The position numbers were made by a program, and so were the translations under genes. Below are positions 10,396-21,172 of a stretch of DNA of 26,886 bases, one piece after another. Positions within the stretch are counted from its first letter, which is position 1. Each line of letters starts with the position of its first letter. Source of the stretch: Chara braunii (taxonomy: Eukaryota; Streptophyta; Charophyceae; Charales; Characeae). The DNA is taken from the NCBI GenBank assembly GCA_003427395.1, contig BFEA01000626.1, positions 62,742 to 89,627 of the forward strand. The letters run 5' to 3'. The notes beneath the pieces were generated by a model. The model ran no database searches and had not been told where the DNA came from. It worked only from the letters and a program-made list of their open reading frames with translations.

Positions 10396-10930
10396 CTAGT
10401 CCCGCTCTCGTCCCCGTGGCCCTTCCGGTTCGGTAGGCTCCGCAAATAGTTGAGTCACCCCTGCTAGATAGCTTTCCCCCACCTCGATCTCTCTCCGAAT
10501 TATGTGCTCGTATTCCACATAAGCTAACCTCGGTAACCCAAGTATCAGAATATTGATAACCTCCAGCGATTCTTGGGCCCGATTTCCCCAGAATGGTCCG
10601 TGCTCCACAACGACGTCATAGAACATCCCGATGGTTTGAGGTGGGAAGTGGTCTATCCAAACTATTGCCGAGTCCGCCAGATCCTGCGCCCTTGCGAGGC
10701 TCCAGAAGATGAGATCTATCATAAATCGGGGTTGCTGGCGTGTTAAACTCCCGCCAGCTTCCTACTTCCACCCTGGTCCGTTAGCCCACGTTTCTCCTAC
10801 CCCTGACCGATTGGCCTATCTGCATCAATGTCTGGGCGACCCTCCGAAAGACCTGGGCCAACTCGTGACCTTGTGCTATTCCCACTCCCAGTGAGTGCCA
10901 ACCAACCTTGGGTATATACAAGGTCCTGGT
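10396..10930 (-). pseudogene. Accessory domain copy C upstream of Gag
   Basis: The family is unrecognised. The clear part is an open frame at 10722-10396 (108 codons). It contains MFYDVVVEHGPFWGNRAQES, then a Leu-rich stretch, IIRREIEVGESYLAGVTQLF, and a charged tail. Upstream, in other frames, YIPKVGWHSLG (about 10925-10890) and VGSWREF resemble VLPEKGWHLF and MGGWKEL of copy B, in the same order and at a similar distance. It is therefore one of three diverged, decayed copies of the same domain (A, B, C). It is the copy nearest Gag in the minus-strand element. Confidence is good that the three copies are related and low on what they do. Confidence 0.55.
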
Positions 10931-11448
10931 TACTTCCAAATTGGAGTACAAGTCATTCCCAGACCCTCGGTTAAATCACATCCCTGTCCACAAACATTTC
11001 ACCATCATGAAGGCGCTGTCCCTCCCTAAGGTCATGGTCCGCCATTCCACGTCGATTCCCCAAAATTCGAAACTTGATGGAAGGGACACTTCTCATCCTC
11101 TGCCGTTATTCTAGGGCGGGCCAGGGTACTGGGGCTGGCGTACCGTCCGAACACGCCTTGCCACCATCGTTGTTTGGTGATTTCCTACATAGCCCAAACA
11201 GAGAGGATCACAGTCCGTTCTTCAGCAACTGCTCATCCTCCTACCGTTTCCCTTCCCGCTCATGTCCCTTTTCTTATTTTCTGCCCAGCGATCCACACCT
11301 GCGCCCACAGTGGTCGGACGCCTCTCCTTGTTTCAATCTCCTCACACACCCTGCTAAACTAATGTATACGCCCCTATCTTATGTTACCCTCTAGTTTACA
11401 TGCATCCCCACACATTGGTTCCCCCACGACGTCTGATTTCCCGTTCTT
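10931..11448. other. Decayed spacer between accessory copies B and C
   Basis: There is no continuous open frame and no recognisable motif on either strand, apart from short minus-strand fragments that may be the upstream part of copy C. The stretch sits inside the retroelement. Confidence 0.4.
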
Positions 11449-11979
11449 TTAATCGAACCACATCACTTCAAACAGTTTGAAAACATCATCTACGTAGGAT
11501 GGAGCGGCCACCGCCTCCCTGCTAACTATGGCGTCCCAGGCTGCCGCGTCTACCTCTAGGCGGTCATACTTACCTATTCTCAGGACGGTGAGAATTTCCC
11601 AGGCTTTATCACCGTAGAAGGGCCCGTATTTCAACGAGGTCCTATAAAATTCCTCAGTCAGTCAGGCACACCCTATGTGCGTCCCTCTCATGGAGTCCAC
11701 TACTTCTAAAATGTGGTCGAAACCCCCAAACCATTCCGCCACAAACTCAGGTACCCACGTTGTTGTTCGCAGGCTGGGAGGCTTGAGTTCCTTCCATCCT
11801 CCCATCACAACCCTACTACTGACTTCATCCCATCCTTTGTTGGCGAACCTCTTGCCCTCTTTTCGGGTCCGCGCTTCCGCATCTCCTAGAAGCCACATCG
11901 GGTTCTGCCCCGCTGCTATCATGGTGCAGAATAAATGCCACCCTTTTTCGGGAAGAACGATTGTTCCAACTGATTTCAC
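11449..11979 (-). pseudogene. Accessory domain copy B upstream of Gag
   Basis: The family is unrecognised. One minus-strand frame covers the copy and is broken only by TGA at 11662-11664. In order it contains VGTIVLPEKGWHLFCTM, NPMWLLGDAEARTRKEG, VVMGGWKELKPPS, WVPEFVAEWFGG, then after the stop EEFYRTSLKYGPFYGDKAWE, IVSREAVAAPSYVDDVFKLF. These blocks match copy A and copy C in the same order. It is the best preserved of the three copies and the best starting point for a profile. No catalytic signature, zinc motif or membrane segment is apparent. Its position between the element's expected 5' end and Gag suggests an accessory protein or leader ORF of this retroelement lineage. Confidence 0.55.
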
Positions 11980-12164
11980 TTTACCTTCCGCTATCTCGTC
12001 CTATCCTTCCTCCTCCTTTATTGGGTTCCAGATCCGTTCTATCGGGACCACTCCATTCGTTTTCCGCTGGTATAGGCATTTCCACTCCCCCTCTGAGTCG
12101 CATTGGTTCCCATCCTTTGAAAGTACAGTCCATCAACAATTCTTCTCTAATCATCTTTTCCCTC
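11980..12164 (-). other. Linker between accessory copies A and B
   Basis: A minus-strand frame that overlaps the end of copy A (12172-11981) contains CTFKGWEPMRL and a Pro/Glu/Gly-rich part. It may be the leader of copy B, in a different frame from copy B itself. Confidence 0.35.
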
Positions 12165-13034
12165 CTACACAATGCGAGACCACTCAGTTTCCCTAAATAA
12201 GTCCTCCACCTTAGAAGTCCAGTCCTCTATCTCATCCCCTTCGTCCTCGTCACTGAAGTCGTCTTCTTCGTCGTAAAACAATTCCCTCACCCCTTCCAGG
12301 AATGTCTCCCCTACTGCCACATTTCTGTAGACTATCCCCCAATGCACCGAGCTAGGGACAAAGACATTGTCTATGCTAAGGCAATTCAACATCTCGGTCA
12401 GTTCCTCTGCCCAATTTCTTTCAAAGGGACCCACTTCTACCAACAGCCGAAATAAGTCCTGCCTGGCGCATTGGTATAGTCTGAGGGTTGTCATGGATTG
12501 ACATATCTGTACTAGCCTGCTCCGAGTTCCGAAGACCGCATCCACCAAAAAGGGAGGCAACACACATCTCATCGTTCTGACGGGCCGCCTCACGCTCCCC
12601 CTATCCCCGAGTTCCACTCGCACGTCTACCTTTTCTATTTCCATCTCCGCCCGCTGACACGCGGCCCATACAACCTCCCTTTCTGCCTTCCTAAGCAATT
12701 CGTCCGGCGCGGTCCCTAGTACCAAGTCTATGACCATAGCATTCTCCCCATCCTGCGACAAGTAGACCCACCTTCAGGCTTCCACTGTCCCTCGGAACTT
12801 CAATCCATTAATCTTGGCGACAACCTTGTCAGAGTGACTTTAGTCCATACCGTTTCTATCCAAAGAAATGCGTCCTCCTCGTCTAGCGATTCTAGATCCG
12901 TCCACGTCCTTTCTTCCGGGAGGACGACTGATACCCCATCCTTTACATCTACCGGCATTTCCGGACTGCTGGTATAGATCGGGGATGACAACCACCACAC
13001 CATCTTGTTTCCAGCACCCGACCCCTGTTTCCAT
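12165..13034 (-). pseudogene. Accessory domain copy A upstream of Gag, with acidic tail
   Basis: The family is unrecognised. An open frame at 12761-12165 (198 codons) contains DLVLGTAPDELLRKAER, VLPPFLVDAVFG, DLFRLLVEVGPFERNWAEEL and VYRNVAVGETFLEGVRELF. It ends in a strongly acidic tail, DEEDDFSDEDEGDE. The blocks correspond one for one with copy B (LLGDAEARTRKE, WVPEFVAEWFGG, EFYRTSLKYGPF, VSREAVAAPSYVDDVFKLF). Upstream frames at 13034-12800, containing VSVVLPEERTW, may be part of the same ORF after a frameshift, or of a further decayed copy. This is the most 5' coding signal I can see in the element. Confidence 0.55.
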
Positions 13035-14239
13035 AAGAGAGTACCAAACGGCCCTTTCGGTCAGGTCAACCCACGTCCTAGATGAGAATTATTTCAGACC
13101 CCTCATCCGGGTCTCTCTCCTCTACCTCCCCATTCCTAAGTACCACCCCTCCATAGTACCTTCGGTCGTCCATCACTATCCAACATTCCTTTTCTTGGTT
13201 CGATTCTGACTGACCTCTATCCTTCATTTCTTTCAATCATCTCTCACTCGTGTAGACTTAGGTAGAGAGGTGAGAATAGACTAGAATCATACCCCGTTCA
13301 ACAGTTTCAACTCAGTCAACCTTTACAGAGGGGGAATACACAAAAAAAAGATCAGGCAATCTCACATACGGGTTAGTCATCTCCTCACCGGCCTACCCCA
13401 ATATGGTCTCTCCGCTGGTACTTTCGGCAGGGTTTTATCCCATACCTCAAGCGCAGCTCAACCGTCGCGAGCGCGGTACCCAGGCTCCGGGACAGGGTGT
13501 TACCCCTCTTCATTCGCCCAAAATACCCCATCCCGTCTTGCCGCTCTTGCATACCCCGTTGGTACCGAGAATCACCTGGCGCACCCCGCTAGGAGCAAAA
13601 AGTCAACCGTCCGGGCATTCACTTTCATCGGTACGATAAAAATCAGCCTTTCCCAAACCGTACTATGGGAAGCTACTAGTCGTCTCCGAGGCTCCCTCCT
13701 TGCCTTATACACAATGGTCCCTCTCCGCCAACCGACAAGCTAAGCCCCACCTAAGGAGACGTTTCGCATCCCGCCTGGGCAAGGTGCCGAGCCATGCTCG
13801 GTCCGCCCGGTAGAGAGTGCTACTAATCTACCGACGAGACCAACTCCTGTCCGACAGCTCCGTGGTCTGACCTCCACATATGAGACCCGGCGGCACTACG
13901 AAACAACGACGTTTCACCATCCCGCACCAGCTGGTGCAGACCCATCCTTTCCTTTCGAAAGGCAGGACGCTCAATTCCCCTCATGCAAATCACAAGTCCC
14001 AAGTGGGACACACATAGTACAAGTATCTTTCCCTTGGTGCACCCAACGTTTCCTACCCATAACGCACAATTTTCTCTCAGGACAATGAGTGTCACTCCCC
14101 TTACTTCCATACATAGTGGTTGGTTCCTTCTCGTGAGCGTCTTTAAGGGTGAGTTAGTTTTCTTAGGAGTCTAGCAACTCCCTTTATTCCTTTTATCTTC
14201 GTTTGTATGTCCTTTCAAAGGCTAGGATTGTTCCTTCTT
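13035..14239. other. No recognisable gene
   Basis: This stretch of about 1.2 kb has only short open frames on either strand. By position it could contain the leader and 5' LTR of the minus-strand gypsy-type element, but I found neither a primer-binding site nor a counterpart to the left-hand sequence. Nothing else is recognisable. Confidence 0.5.
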
Positions 14240-14600
14240 GATGAACCGTTGTGTTCATGTAGGTTCCTTCAAGCATTTCAAGTGGATAGTGCATGAGCCC
14301 GCTGGGCTCAAAGAAGAAGAGAGGAGGGCACCCACTCGGCCGGATCGCTCCGCTGCGGGATTTTCATTGGACCCCGACCGAAGCCGAAGGACCAACCGCC
14401 TGCCAGGTAACCGGAGCCCTTCTTTCACACGAAGAGGAAGGGTCGACATGCGACTTGCCCAAGGCTTCCCCGGACTGGCGAACACCAGCACCGTCGGAAG
14501 GAGGGTTAGAGCTACTCCTCAACGGAGTAGAACTGATCGAGTGTGTAACATGCATGTTATACCTCCAAGTCTGGCCATATCATGCACCCAGCCACTCTCA
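14240..14600. other. GC-rich, hairpin-rich island of unknown origin
   Basis: The composition is richer in G and C than in the flanks, and short self-complementary stretches cluster here. Examples are CTACTCC-TCAAC-GGAGTAG near 14512-14530, the 12-bp palindrome AACATGCATGTT near 14548-14559, GCCCGCTGGGC near 14297, and CCCTTC...GAAGGG near 14417-14442. A plus-strand open frame (14238-14711) passes through but matches nothing I know. The texture recalls organellar intron or structured non-coding RNA sequence, but I found no group II domain V or other diagnostic motif. Confidence 0.35.
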
Positions 14601-15865
14601 AATCTGATTCTCCTAAGGGAAAGAGCAAGCACAAGCCCAATTTCCTTATCTTTAGTTGTGTGCACGGTCTTGCGTAGCGTGCCCCCCTCGGAATCGCAAG
14701 GGTCAGTTTAACCCCCTACCCGACACCTCCACCAATTTTGTGGGGCCAAACCCTGGTAGACTTTCGAGCCTTGGTCGACCCCACTGCGGGTCCCATTTGG
14801 CTCGACCCGCCCACGCTCACGCTCAGGGTGCGGGCCGTTCGTCCCAGGCTCACCCCCACCTAGTGCTTTGAGATGGATGGGGGTGGGTCATTGCGCGAGA
14901 GAGCTTTGACATTGGGGATGTAGCTCAACCCTCACGGCGGGTGGTAGTCTCGCTGCTCATTTCGCAAAGGCTGATTTTTTTTCGATTCTTGGTTGTGTTC
15001 TCAAGCAAATGCTCCTTCCAATACGCACGCAGTCCAAGGGTTCTTTGGGAGTTATTCTTCTCTTGTGCGCATGCTAAGCGTCATCCTTAGGCCACACACC
15101 ATTTCCCTAAGCACAACAATCCTTCGGTGGCATCGGGGTGCGGGAACACCGTCTTCCCTCTCGCCTCTACACTCTCCTCGCCTCATACATTTCATCCATC
15201 GTCATTGGAGCAGGCCCCTTAGTCCTTTCGGGGCCTTCACATGCATACACAGGCTACTTCACAGTCCGATCAACAACAAGCCTCATCCTTTTCTTTTGTT
15301 CGCATTCCAAGTCTCAAGCACAAAGGTCTCCCTTATGGTTCGATTTTACATTAAGGGCTCGTAGCCCCTTTGCCACCTCTTCCCTTTTTCCCTTGCCGCC
15401 CAATTTCTCCCGGCCCGGTCCCGCTCAAGACATCCCAAGACTTTACTTACCTACACAATCCCACACGAAAGCAAAGCCCGATACAATCCCCCATTGGGGT
15501 TAACACATAGCCCTTCCCGCATCCCTAATCTTTCGTTTTCTTTGGCTTCTCATTGTTCTCCTTTCTTTGCTCAATTAGTCCATCCTCTTCTCATAGTCAT
15601 CTAGTCGGGGAAATGGTTAAGTCAAACTGACCTCGCTTCAAGCACCAACTAGCCCTTTTTTCGGACTTGACCTTTCTCAATTGCTTGCGTGTCTTTTCCT
15701 TTTTTTCCCTTCTTGGCGGCACAAGGGACTGACAACCCCCCCCTTGCCCACCTTCTCCGCCAAGCGAGACAAGTTCGTTTCACCGTTCGTTCTCTAGCAA
15801 TGTAACAAGTGTGAGGTGAAGGGTTAGTTATTTGCTAAGTGATGGAAGGGGGAAAGGGTAAGATG
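14601..15865. other. No recognisable gene
   Basis: This pyrimidine-rich plus-strand sequence has only short frames. A tRNA-like start (GGGGATGTAGCTCA at 14914-14927) is present but has no matching T arm. Nothing else is recognisable. Confidence 0.5.
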
Positions 15866-15891
15866 AAGAGAGAGAGAGAGCGAGAGGAAGG

Positions 15892-15960
<69 letters not shown>
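15866..15960. repeat. (GA)n microsatellite
   Basis: A GA/AG dinucleotide tract, imperfect at first (GAGCGAGAGGAAGGGGG) and perfect from about 15893 onwards, runs straight into the assembly gap. Its true length is unknown. Confidence 0.97.
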
Positions 15961-16455
15961 NNNNNNNNNNNNNNNNNNNNNNNNNNNNNNNNNNNNNNNN
16001 NNNNNNNNNNNNNNNNNNNNNNNNNNNNNNNNNNNNNNNNNNNNNNNNNNNNNNNNNNNNNNNNNNNNNNNNNNNNNNNNNNNNNNNNNNNNNNNNNNNN
16101 NNNNNNNNNNNNNNNNNNNNNNNNNNNNNNNNNNNNNNNNNNNNNNNNNNNNNNNNNNNNNNNNNNNNNNNNNNNNNNNNNNNNNNNNNNNNNNNNNNNN
16201 NNNNNNNNNNNNNNNNNNNNNNNNNNNNNNNNNNNNNNNNNNNNNNNNNNNNNNNNNNNNNNNNNNNNNNNNNNNNNNNNNNNNNNNNNNNNNNNNNNNN
16301 NNNNNNNNNNNNNNNNNNNNNNNNNNNNNNNNNNNNNNNNNNNNNNNNNNNNNNNNNNNNNNNNNNNNNNNNNNNNNNNNNNNNNNNNNNNNNNNNNNNN
16401 NNNNNNNNNNNNNNNNNNNNNNNNNNNNNNNNNNNNNNNNNNNNNNNNNNNNNNN
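15961..16455. other. Assembly gap (495 N)
   Basis: This is a run of N. It begins inside the GA microsatellite and ends inside the satellite array, so the transition between the two is missing. Open frames crossing the gap are artefacts. Confidence 1.
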
Positions 16456-19400
16456 CAGCCAAGTGAGAACCGGAACACTACCAAGAGCATGAACTTGACA
16501 AGATAAGAGTGAAAGCACAAGCATATGAGAAGTTGAACAGCCAAGTAAAAAAGCGGAACACTACTAAGAGTATGAACTTGACAAGATGAGAGTGAAAGCA
16601 CAAGCACATGGGAAGTTGAACAGCCAAGTGAGAACCGGAACACTACCAAGAGCATGACTTGACAAGATGAGAATGAAAGCACAAACACATGGAAGTTGAA
16701 CAGCTAGGTGAGAACCGAAACACCACCAAGAGCATGAACTTGGCAAGATGAGAGCGTGAGTAGTAAAAGCCCAAGCATATGAGAAGTTAAACAACCAAGC
16801 GAGAACCGGAACACTACTAAGAGCACGAACTTGACAAGGTGAAAGCATGAGTAGTGAAAGCACCAACACATGAGAAGTTTAACAGCTAAGTAAGAACCGG
16901 AACATTACTAAGAGCATGAACTTCACACGATTAAGAGCACAAGCACATGAGAAGTTGAACATCTAAATGAGAACCGAAAAACTACTAAGAGCATGAACTT
17001 GACAAGATTAAAAGCACAAGCACATGAGAAGTTGAACAGCCAAGTGAGAACCGGAATATACTAAGAGCATGAACTTGACAAGATGAAAGCACAAGCACAT
17101 GAGAAGTTAAACAACCAAGTGAGAACCGGAACACTGCTTAAGAGCACGAAATAGACGAGATGAGAATGAGTAGTGAAAGCACCAGCACATGAGAAGTTTG
17201 AATAGCCAAGTGAGAACCGGAACACTACTAAGAGTATGAACTTGACAAGATGAGAGTGAAAGCACAAGCACATGAGAAGTTGAACAGCCAAGTGAGAACC
17301 GGAACACTACGAAGAGCATGACTTGACAAGATGAAAATGAAAGCACAAACACATAGGAAGTTGAATACCCAGGTGAGAACCGAAACACCAACAAGAGCAT
17401 GAACTTGGCAAGATGAGAGCGTGAGTAGTAAAAGCCCAAGCATATGAGAAGTTGAACAACCAAGCAAGAACCAGAACACTACTAAGAGCACGAAGTTGAC
17501 AACGTGAAAGCATGAGTAGTGAACGCACCAACACATGAGAAGTTGAACAGCTAAGTAAGAACCGGAACATTACTAAGAGCATGAACTTCACACGATTAAG
17601 AGCACAAGCACATGAGCAGTTGAACATCTAAATGATAACCGGAACAATACTTAGAGCATGAACTTGACAAGATTGAAAGCACAAGCACATGAGAAGTTGA
17701 ACAGCTAAGTGAAAACCGGAATATACTAAGAGTATGAACTTGACAAGATGAAAGCACAAGCACATGAGAAGTTGAACAGCCAAGTGAGAACCGGAACACT
17801 GCTTAAGAGCACGAAATAGACAAGACAAGCACATGAGAAGTTGAACAGCCAAGTGAGAACCGGAACACTACGAAGAGCATGACTTGACAAGATGAAAATA
17901 AAAGCACAAACACATGGGAAGTTGAATAGCTAGGTGAGAACCGAAACACCAACAAGAGCATGAACTTGGCAAGATGAGAGCGTGAATAGTAAAAGCCCAA
18001 GCATATGAGAAGTTGAACAACCAAGCAAGAACCGGAATACTACTAAGAGCACGAACTTGACAAGGTGAAAGCATGAGTACTGAAAGCACCGACACATGAG
18101 AAGTTGAACAGCTAAGTTAGAACCGGAACATTACTAAGAGCATGAACTTTACACGATTAATAGCACAAGCACATGAGAAGTTGAACATCTAAATGATAAC
18201 CGGAACACTAATAAGAGCATGAACTTGACAAGATTAAAAGCACAAGCACATGAGAAGTTGAACAGCTAAGTGAGAACCCGAATATACTAAGAGCATGAAC
18301 TTGACAAGATGAAAGCGCAAGCACATAAGAAGTTGAACAGCTAAGTGAGAACCGGAACACTGCTTAAGAGCACGAAATAGACAAGATGAGAATGAGTAGT
18401 GAAAGCACCAGCACATAAAAAGTTTGAACAGCCAAGTGAGAACCGAACACTACTAAGAGTATGAACTTGACAAGATGAGAGTGAAAGCACAAACACATGA
18501 GAAGTTGAACAGCCAAGTGAGAACCTGAACACTACCAAGAGCATGAACTTGACAAGATGAGAGTCAAAGCACAAGCACATGGGAAGTTGAACAGCCAAAT
18601 GAGAACCGAAACACTATCAAGAGCATGAACTTGACAACCTGAGAGTGAGAGTGGTGAAAGCACAAACACATGAGAAATTGAACAACCAAATGAGACCCGG
18701 AACTCTACCAAGAGCATGAACTTCACAAGATGAGAGTTAGAGTAGCGAATTGAACAGCCAAGTGAGAACCGGAACACTACCAAGAGCATGAACTTGACAA
18801 AACGAGAATGAAAGCACAAACACATGGGAAGTTGAACATCCAAATGAGAACCGGAACACTACCAAGAGCATGAACTTGACAAGATGAGAGTGAAAGTAGT
18901 GGAAACACAAACACATGAGAAATTGAACAACCAAATGAGAACCGAACGACTGGCAAGAGCATGAACTTGACAAGATGAGAGTGAGAGTAGCGAAAGCACA
19001 AACGCATGAAAAGTTGAACAGCCAAATGAGAACCGGAACACTACCAAGAGCATCAACTTGACAAGATGAGAGTGAGAGTAGCGAAAGCACAAACAAATCA
19101 GAAGTTGAACAGCCAAATGAAAACCGGAACACTACCAAGAGCATGAACTTGACAAGATGAGAGTGAAAGCGCATGAGACGTTGATCGGCCAAGTGAGAAC
19201 CGGAACACTACTAAGAGCACAAACTTGACAAGATGAGAGTATTAGTGATGGGAGCACAAGCACATGAGAAGTTGAACAGCCAAGTGAGAACCGGACACTA
19301 CTTAAGAGCATGAACATGATAAGATTGAAAGCACAAGCACATGAGAAGTTGAACAGCTAAGTGAGAACCGTAACATTACTAAGAGCATGAACTGGACAAG

Positions 19401-21112
19401 ATGAAAGCACAAACACATGAGAAGTTGAACAGTCAAGTGAGAAGCGGAACACTACTAAGAGCATGGACTTGACAAGATGAGAGTGAGAGTAGTGAAAGCA
19501 CAAACACATGCGAAGTTGAACAGCGAAATGAGACCCGGAAAAGTACCAGGAGTATGAACTGGACAAGATAAGATTGAGAGTAGTGAAAGCACAAACACAT
19601 GAGAAGTTGAATAGCCAAATGAAAACCGGAACACTACCAAGAGCATGAACTTGACAAGACGAGAGTGAGAGTAGTGAAAGCACAAACACATGAGAAGTTG
19701 AACAGCCAATTGAGAACCGGAACACTACCAAGAGCATGAACTAGAAAAGATAAGAGTGCAAGCACATGAGAAGTTGATCAGCCAAGTGAGAACCGGAACC
19801 CTTCTAAGACCACAAACTTGACAAGATGAGAGTGCGAGTGATGGAAGCACATGAGAAGCTGAACAGCCAAGTGAGAACCGGAACACTACTTAAGAGTACG
19901 AACTTGACAAGATAAGAATGAGAGCACAAGCACATGGGAAGTTCAACAGCGAAATGGGAACCAGAACACTACCAAGAGCTTGAACTTGACAAGATGAGAC
20001 TGAGAGCAGTGAAAGCACAAACACATGAGAAGTTGAACAGCCAAATCAGAATCGGAACACTACCAAGAGCATGAACTTGACAAGATGAGAGTGAGAGTGG
20101 TGAAAGCACATGAGAACCGGAACACTACCAAAACATTAACTTGACAAGATAAGAGTGATTGTAGTGAAAGCACAAACACATGAGGAGTTGAACAGCCAAA
20201 TGAGAACCGGAACGCTACCAAGAGCATGACCTTGATAAGATGAAAATGAAAGTACGTGAGAAGTTGATCAGCCAAGCGAGAACCGGAACACCACTAAGAG
20301 CACAAACTTGACAAGATGAGAGTATGAGTGATGGAAGCACAAGCACATGAGAAGTTGAACACCAAAGTGAGAACCGGAACACTACTTACGAGCATGAACT
20401 TGACAAGATTGAAAGCACAAGCACATAAGAAGTTGAACAGCTAAGTGAGAACCGGAAGATTACTAAGATCATGAACTTGACAACATGAAAGCACAAGCAT
20501 ATGAGAAGTTGAACAGTCAAGTGAGAATTGGAACATTACTAAGAGCATGAACTTGACAAGATGAAAGCACAAGCACATGAAACGTTGAATTGTCAACTGA
20601 GAACCGGAACACTACTAAGAGTATGAACTTGACAAGATGAGAGTGAAAGCGCAAGCACATTGGAAGTTGAACAAGCAAGTGAGAACCGGAACACTACCAA
20701 GAGCATGACTTGAGAAGATGAGAATGAAGGTACAAACACATGGGAAGTTGAACATCCAGGTGAGAACCGAAACACCACTAAGAGCATGAACTTGGCAAGA
20801 TGAGAGCGTGAGTAGTAAAAGCCCAAGGATATGAGAAGTTTAACAGCCAAGCGAGAACCGGAACACTACTAAAAGCACGAACTTGACAAGGTGAAAGTAT
20901 GAAGCCAAATGAGAACCGGAACACTACCAACATCATGAACTTGACAAGATGAGAGTTACAGTAGCGAATTGAACAGCCAAGTGAGAACCGAAACACTACC
21001 AAGAGCATGAACTTGACAAGATGAGAATGAAAGCACAACACATGGGAAGTTGAACAGCCAAATGAGAACCCGAGCACTACTAAGAGCATGAACTTGGCAA
21101 GATGAGAGTGAG
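16456..21112. repeat. Satellite array, monomers about 78-92 bp, left block
   Basis: About fifty tandem monomers share the core words CACATGAGAAGTTGAACAGC, GAGAACCGGAACACTAC, GAGCATGAACTTGACAAGATG. Long monomers (about 91 bp) carry an extra GAGAGTAGTG block; short ones (about 78-80 bp) lack it. Composition is strongly purine-rich on the plus strand. Marker variants recur in groups, showing higher-order organisation. The minus strand is nearly free of stops, and because 91 bp is not a multiple of three, all frames stay open for long stretches. The resulting hydrophobic, Cys/Ser/Leu-rich frames are a by-product of the repeat and are not annotated as genes. Confidence 0.97.
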
Positions 21113-21172
21113 CTTGACATCCTGCAAAATCAGAAGATCCACGCAAAGCAGCACTCAGTCGACTGTCCTTGC

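Larger units (their letters stand above)
2348..13034 (-). mobile_element. Degenerate Ty3/gypsy-type retrotransposon, LTRs not identified
   Basis: In element orientation the minus strand reads accessory domains, Gag, protease, RT, RNase H, integrase, accessory ORF. Integrase lies after RNase H, which is the Ty3/gypsy (Metaviridae) order and not the Ty1/copia order. Diagnostic residues are visible for every enzyme: DGGA and LGRPW in protease, LIDLYSGYDQ and YTDD in RT, an HHCC motif and DD35E in integrase, and a CCHC knuckle in Gag. Stop codons and about eight one-base frameshifts break the frame throughout, so this copy cannot make the polyprotein. The bounds given are the outer coding signals only. 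LTRs, primer-binding site and target-site duplication were not found, so the true ends lie outside these coordinates. Confidence 0.88.

Noticed and set aside
14914-14975. tRNA-Ala-like start GGGGATGTAGCTCA with a GGTGGTAG block after it
   Set aside because: It resembles the acceptor strand and A box of a tRNA-Ala, but the D arm is expanded, and no T arm with GGTTCGA or matching 3' acceptor strand is found downstream. At most it is a tRNA-derived fragment.
15824-16688. Open frames of 212-286 codons spanning the N run
   Set aside because: Most of their length is unknown sequence, and the rest is GA microsatellite or satellite monomer.
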